From Parcubacteria group bacterium CG11_big_fil_rev_8_21_14_0_20_39_14 (GTDB lineage Bacteria; Patescibacteriota; Minisyncoccia; Minisyncoccales; GCA-002787255), in assembly GCA_002787255.1 (NCBI GenBank), contig PCWD01000035.1:12780-20029 (forward strand): DNA of 7,250 nt. Reading direction: 5' to 3'. Below are positions 6,116-7,250 of this stretch, in pieces. Made by a program: the position numbers and the translations under genes. The notes under the pieces were generated by a model. That model was given only the letters and a program-made list of their open reading frames with translations. It did no database searches and had not been told where the DNA came from. Numbering within the stretch: the first letter of the stretch is position 1; each line of letters begins with the position of its first letter.

Positions 6116-7099
6116 GAAAAGAAACTTAAAAATAGTTTTGCTGATAGTTTTGGTCTTTCTTTTGCTGTTTGCTGTCTATTTTTTTGGAGGTTCTCCCAGG
6201 CCTGCCGAAAATATAACCTGGGGAGTTAACTTTTCTCAAAAGCATAGCGAACTTTTTGGACTGGATTGGAAAGAAGCATATCTGGCCCTGCTGGACGATT
6301 TAAAAATAAAAAATTTAAAAATAGCCACTTACTGGGATTTAATTGAGCCGAGGGAAGGAGAATATAATTTTGAAGACCTGGATTGGCAAATTAAAGAAGC
6401 GGATAAAAGAGGAGCAAAGATTTTTTTGGTGATTGGAATAAAGACTCCTCGCTGGCCGGAATGCCACATCCCCCGCAATATCAAATATCAAATATTAAAA
6501 ATCAAAAATTATTGCAATACATAAAAGAAATTGTAAATAGATATAAAGAATCAGAAGTTATTTGGGCTTGGCAGGTGGAGAATGAGCCGTTTTTTAAGTT
6601 TGGAGAGTGTCCGAAAATCAGCAAAGAGTTTTTAAAAAAGGAAATTAATTTGGTCGGGGTCCTTGATTCTTATGAACGGCCGATTATTATTTCCGATAGC
6701 GGAGAATTCTCATTTTGGCGGAAGCCTGCTCAGCTTGGCGATATAGTGGGAATTACAATGTATAAAAAGGTTTGGTTTAAAGAGTTCCACACCTACTTTT
6801 CTTATCCGCTTCCCCCAATCTTTTATAGTAGAAAAGTTAAAATCATCAATAAATTATTTGACAAAGAGGTTATTTGCGTGGAGCTTCAAGCCGAACCTTG
6901 GTGTCCTGTTCTTCTTTATGATTGCTCGCTTAAGGAGCAGGAAAAAACAATGAATTTAGAGCAATTTCAAAGAAATATTGAATTTGCCAAAAAAACCGGT
7001 CTTAATGAATTTTATCTCTGGGGAGCCGAATGGTGGTTTTGGCTCAAGGAAAAACAAAATGATTCAAGAATATGGGATGAAGCAAGAAAATTATTTTAA
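6096..7099 (+). pseudogene. Frameshifted membrane-anchored clan GH-A glycoside hydrolase (cellulase/beta-galactosidase-like)
   Basis: Two overlapping frames together make one TIM-barrel glycosidase of about 330 aa. The first frame (6096-6524) has an N-terminal membrane segment (residues about 11-32), so the enzyme would face outside, then WGVNFS (42-47), YWDLIEPREGEYNF (79-92) and TPRWPECHIP (117-126), typical early strands of GH5/GH42-like barrels. It then degenerates and stops. The second frame, read from about 6506, supplies LLQYIKEIVNRYK, WAWQVENEP with the acid/base Glu (codon 6584-6586), VELQAEPW with the nucleophile, probably Glu at 6881-6883, and WGAEWWFW near the end. Both catalytic residues thus lie after the break. 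The shift occurs at the heptamer repeat 6477-6511, whose 35-bp length (2 modulo 3) matches the frame change. The start is uncertain: codons 3-7 are one arm of an inverted repeat and a GTG lies at 6114. Likely role if intact: trimming or remodelling surface glycan. An assembly or sequencing error in the repeat is the main alternative. Confidence 0.75.
6477..6511 (+). repeat. Five-unit degenerate heptamer repeat (AAWATYA) at the gene break
   Basis: Consecutive 7-mers AATATCA, AATATCA, AATATTA, AAAATCA and AAAATTA fill 6477-6511 without gaps. Before it the reading frame encodes recognisable TIM-barrel sequence ending in CHIP; after it recognisable sequence resumes in another frame with LLQYIKEI. 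The repeat therefore replaces or interrupts the loop-helix after the third barrel strand. Confidence 0.75.
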
Positions 7100-7102
7100 T
7101 GA

Positions 7103-7128
7103 TTGACGATTTTTTGTTAAAATAGAAT
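7103..7128 (+). promoter_or_regulatory. Weak sigma70-like promoter candidate
   Basis: TTGACG (7103-7108) is a good -35 match and TAGAAT (7123-7128) a good -10 match, but the 14-nt spacer is too short for a standard promoter. TAAAAT (7118-7123) is an alternative -10 without a good -35. If real it would drive something beyond the right edge. No open reading frame of note and no recognised RNA gene lies in 7100-7250. Confidence 0.2.
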
Positions 7129-7196
7129 AACCGAGGCAGATTTGCATTATAAAGATGATGCGTAATAGGGAATAGCAGGTTCTTTGCGCGAAACTA

Positions 7197-7236
7197 ACCC
7201 CGATAGTACAAATCCTGACGGATTTGACTACGGGGC
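7197..7236 (+). repeat. Palindromic element with ACCCCG/CGGGGC borders
   Basis: CCCCG (7198-7202) pairs with CGGGG (7231-7235), TAGT (7204-7207) with ACTA (7227-7230), and CAAATCC (7209-7215) with GGATTTG (7220-7226), closed by a TGAC loop. Single unpaired A residues at 7203 and 7208 are the only bulges in a 16-bp stem. No T run follows on the plus strand, so it is not a classic terminator. Borders are identical to those at 4517-4550 and 6048-6089. Confidence 0.65.
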
Positions 7237-7250
7237 GAGAATAATCGCAG

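Noticed and set aside
7173..7198. preQ1-riboswitch-like AGCAGGTTC...GAAACTAA
   Set aside because: The 3' strand needed to close the P1 stem is missing and the A-rich tail is too short; resemblance is only in short words.

Overview
This AT-rich window carries six protein-coding loci, all on the plus strand and tightly packed. No rRNA, tRNA, CRISPR array or transposase gene was recognised. The protein set is a GT4 and a membrane GT2 glycosyltransferase, a small SAM methyltransferase, an uncharacterised GT-B/GT28-like protein, an EamA-type transporter and a membrane-anchored clan GH-A glycosidase. The A/T-rich codon use and weak Shine-Dalgarno sites also fit. Together they suggest an uncultured ultra-small bacterium of the Patescibacteria/CPR, Parcubacteria-like. 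That assignment is inference from family recognition; no marker gene is present. TGA and TAA both appear as ordinary stops.

Layout. 1-69: left edge with three ACGCTGA heptamers; the frame of the first gene is open to the edge. 70-1269: GT4 glycosyltransferase. 1244-2818: GT2 glycosyltransferase, overlapping the GT4 gene by 26 bp. 2780-2833: a long RNA-like stem-loop straddling the GT2 stop codon. 2904-3593: class I methyltransferase. 3655-3684: near-perfect palindrome 5 nt before the next start codon. 3690-5132: GT28/MGDG-synthase-like protein with a GC-rich palindrome embedded in its reading frame (4517-4550) and a heptamer repeat supplying its last codons (5111-5131). 5137-6042: EamA/DMT transporter. 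6048-6115: palindromic element and overlapping inverted repeat around the start of the last gene. 6096-7099: glycoside hydrolase broken by a frameshift exactly at a five-unit heptamer repeat (6477-6511). 7100-7250: no gene seen; a weak promoter-like sequence and another palindrome (7197-7236).

How it works together. Three glycosyltransferase-like proteins, a methyltransferase, a membrane carrier and an extracytoplasmic glycosidase in one co-directional cluster suggest assembly and remodelling of a surface glycan or glycolipid. GT4 and the GT28-like protein would add sugars from nucleotide donors in the cytoplasm. GT2 would elongate or glycosylate at the membrane. The methyltransferase could cap or modify. 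The product and substrates cannot be read from sequence.

The most unusual signal is not a gene. It is a set of small repeats concentrated at gene ends and inside genes. Three hairpins share the borders ACCCCG...CGGGGC (4517-4550, 6048-6089, 7197-7236), and one of them lies in frame inside a coding region. Two A-rich heptamer tandem repeats are also present: one forms the end of a gene, the other sits at the break of a gene. This resembles in kind, though not in sequence as far as I can tell, the palindromic elements of Rickettsia and the heptamer STRRs of cyanobacteria.
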